A stretch of 6,646 nucleotides of DNA, taken from contig JAIRLF010000323.1 in NCBI GenBank assembly GCA_031259655.1, positions 1 to 6,646 on the forward strand, written 5' to 3'. Made by a program: the position numbers and the translations under genes. Shown piece after piece: positions 5,363 to 6,646 of this stretch (positions are counted from its first letter, which is position 1; the number at the start of each line of letters is the position of its first letter). Under the pieces are notes generated by a model. The model ran no database searches, was not told the origin of the DNA, and worked only from the letters and a program-made list of their open reading frames with translations. The DNA is from Prevotellaceae bacterium. GTDB lineage: Bacteria; Bacteroidota; Bacteroidia; Bacteroidales; UBA932.

Positions 5363-6646
5363 ATGAAATATTTTAATAAAATACTTTATGCGACGAGTTT
5401 GTTTTTGGCATTATCTTTTGTGTCATGCGACAAACTGTTGGATGTGGAACTGCCAAGCAACATAATTTCGCGGGAAGATGTTTTTTCCGATATCGATGTT
5501 GCCAGAACAGCCGTTAACGGCTTGTATGCGCAAAACTTTTTTGTCAATAATATTTATGAATATATGCTTCCGCTTTATCTTTCGAATATTGCAGACGAGG
5601 CATACCATAATTCTGTAAATTATGACCCCTTGAGGTATAATTCCTACAGCCCTACGACTTCGTATATCGGACATCTTTGGACATATCCATATAAGGCGAT
5701 TTTGTTGAGCAACGATTTGATTGAACAGTTATCGGCGACTTCGGTTTTTACGGAAGAGGAACAGAAGGAGCATATCGGCGAAGCCAAATATTTCAGGGCT
5801 TACGGCTATTTTGTTCTCGTCAATCTTTTTGGCGACGTTCCATGGGTGAAATCCGCCAACGTATTGGAAACGTCTCTACAGCCGCGCGAATCGAAAGAAA
5901 AAATAATCAGCGATACGGACGGTATCATCGATGATTTGCAATATGCCGAAACGACTTTGGCGGGAAGCGATAATGCTAAGACCAGAGTGACGAAAGCAGC
6001 AGCTTCGGCTTTGCTTGCCCGCGTCTATCTGTACCACGAAGAATGGGCAAATGCCGAAGCTAAAGCCGACGAAGTTATCAAAACCTCGGGCTACGAATTA
6101 GACCCGGATTTGGACAATGTGTTTCTTCGTGCAAGCAAGGAAGCGATTTTCAGCGCATCTTCGAGCGCTTCAATGCCTTCGTATGTGGACAGAACCTATT
6201 TATGCGTATATCTTTTGAACGCCTCTTATTTCAAACTGACGGACGATTTGGCAAATTCGTTTGAAGAGGGCGATTTACGTAAAGAAAAATGGCTCAAAGA
6301 TGAGAAAACATATTATCATTGCTGGAAATACAAACGCAATTCGGCATCTGCTGCCGGCGACGCCGAAGACCTTGTACTGCTGCGTCTGTCGGAACAGTAT
6401 CTTATCAGAGCGGAAGCACGAGCGCAACAGGGGAAACTGACGGAAGCGATTGCCGACGTGAACGCTATCAGACAACGTGCCGGATTAAGCAATTTATCTC
6501 AAACGCTTTCGAAAGAAGAGGTCTTGCTCGCTATCGAAAACGAACGCCGTCACGAATTGTTCCTCGAAGAAGGACACCGTTGGTGGGACCTCGTACGCAC
6601 GGGACGCGCCGACGCGGTATTGGGTGCATTCCCCGATAAACAATGG
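5363..6646 (+). CDS. SusD/RagB-family surface lipoprotein, 3' end beyond the window
   Basis: An open frame of 428 codons with no stop before the window end. SusD proteins are lipid-anchored, mostly helical lids that capture the substrate over their partner SusC barrel. The N-terminus has a lipoprotein signal ending in LSFVSC, with Cys22 as the lipidated residue, followed by DKLLD; acidic residues near the Cys fit surface export in Bacteroidota. Typical family segments follow: LPSNIISREDVFSD with ARTAVNGLY, AKYFRAYGYFVLVNLFGDVPW (from about 141), a TPR-like helical pair (about 208-240, ALLARVYLYHEEWANAEAKA), and the C-terminal NERRHELFLEEGHRWWDLVR (393-412). Most family members end some tens of residues after this motif, so only a short tail is missing. 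The 31-base gap from susC implies one transcript. The ATG at 5363 is the start that opens the lipoprotein signal. No catalytic function is expected. Confidence 0.96.
   Translation, partial: MKYFNKILYATSLFLALSFVSCDKLLDVELPSNIISREDVFSDIDVARTAVNGLYAQNFFVNNIYEYMLPLYLSNIADEAYHNSVNYDPLRYNSYSPTTSYIGHLWTYPYKAILLSNDLIEQLSATSVFTEEEQKEHIGEAKYFRAYGYFVLVNLFGDVPWVKSANVLETSLQPRESKEKIISDTDGIIDDLQYAETTLAGSDNAKTRVTKAAASALLARVYLYHEEWANAEAKADEVIKTSGYELDPDLDNVFLRASKEAIFSASSSASMPSYVDRTYLCVYLLNASYFKLTDDLANSFEEGDLRKEKWLKDEKTYYHCWKYKRNSASAAGDAEDLVLLRLSEQYLIRAEARAQQGKLTEAIADVNAIRQRAGLSNLSQTLSKEEVLLAIENERRHELFLEEGHRWWDLVRTGRADAVLGAFPDKQW

Noticed and set aside
6319..6639. 106-codon + strand frame overlapping susD
   Set aside because: It is an Arg-rich out-of-frame reading of the SusD coding region, which carries family motifs in the main frame.

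Overview
The window looks like chromosomal DNA of a member of the Bacteroidota, most likely Bacteroidales. It holds an adjacent SusC/SusD outer-membrane pair, signal peptides and a Cys-Asp lipoprotein signal typical of the group, weak or absent Shine-Dalgarno sequences before most starts, A/T-rich gene junctions, and GAGACGC-type palindromic repeats of a kind I associate with this group. Every convincing gene is on the + strand. Neither genus nor habitat can be named from the sequence.

Layout. Positions 1-262 are non-coding and structured: an uninterrupted AG dinucleotide tract of 41 units (39-120), a small A/T hairpin (122-140) and a long imperfect hairpin (162-215). Positions 263-595 hold a short frame that starts like an exported protein. 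After about 50 codons it runs into repeats: three 11-bp tandem units, two mutually inverted copies of a GAGACGC palindrome around a 39-bp core, and two 12-bp tandem units. It is probably a gene broken by repeats.

Positions 679-2220 form a two-gene unit separated by 24 bases. The first gene encodes an exported protein with two intact heavy-metal-associated (HMA) domains (MKCGGC and MGCGGC) and a third fold-like repeat without cysteines. The second encodes an exported protein that is only the N-terminal part of a SusC-type TonB-dependent receptor: a carboxypeptidase-regulatory-like domain plus a plug, with no beta-barrel. Its plug has an unusual Gly-rich His-Gly-Cys-Cys insertion. A hairpin (2273-2322) that may end this unit lies just before the next gene.

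Positions 2338-6646 carry a full-length SusC-like receptor (997 aa) and, 31 bases later, a SusD-like surface lipoprotein that runs off the window end. They should form one outer-membrane import complex; no enzyme or regulator is in view, so the substrate is unknown. The point most worth a second look is the pairing of a double-HMA protein with a barrel-less plug protein bearing HGCC, immediately upstream of a SusC that lacks the VVVIGYG segment which the plug-only protein does carry. A metal-linked role is inference from motifs and gene order.
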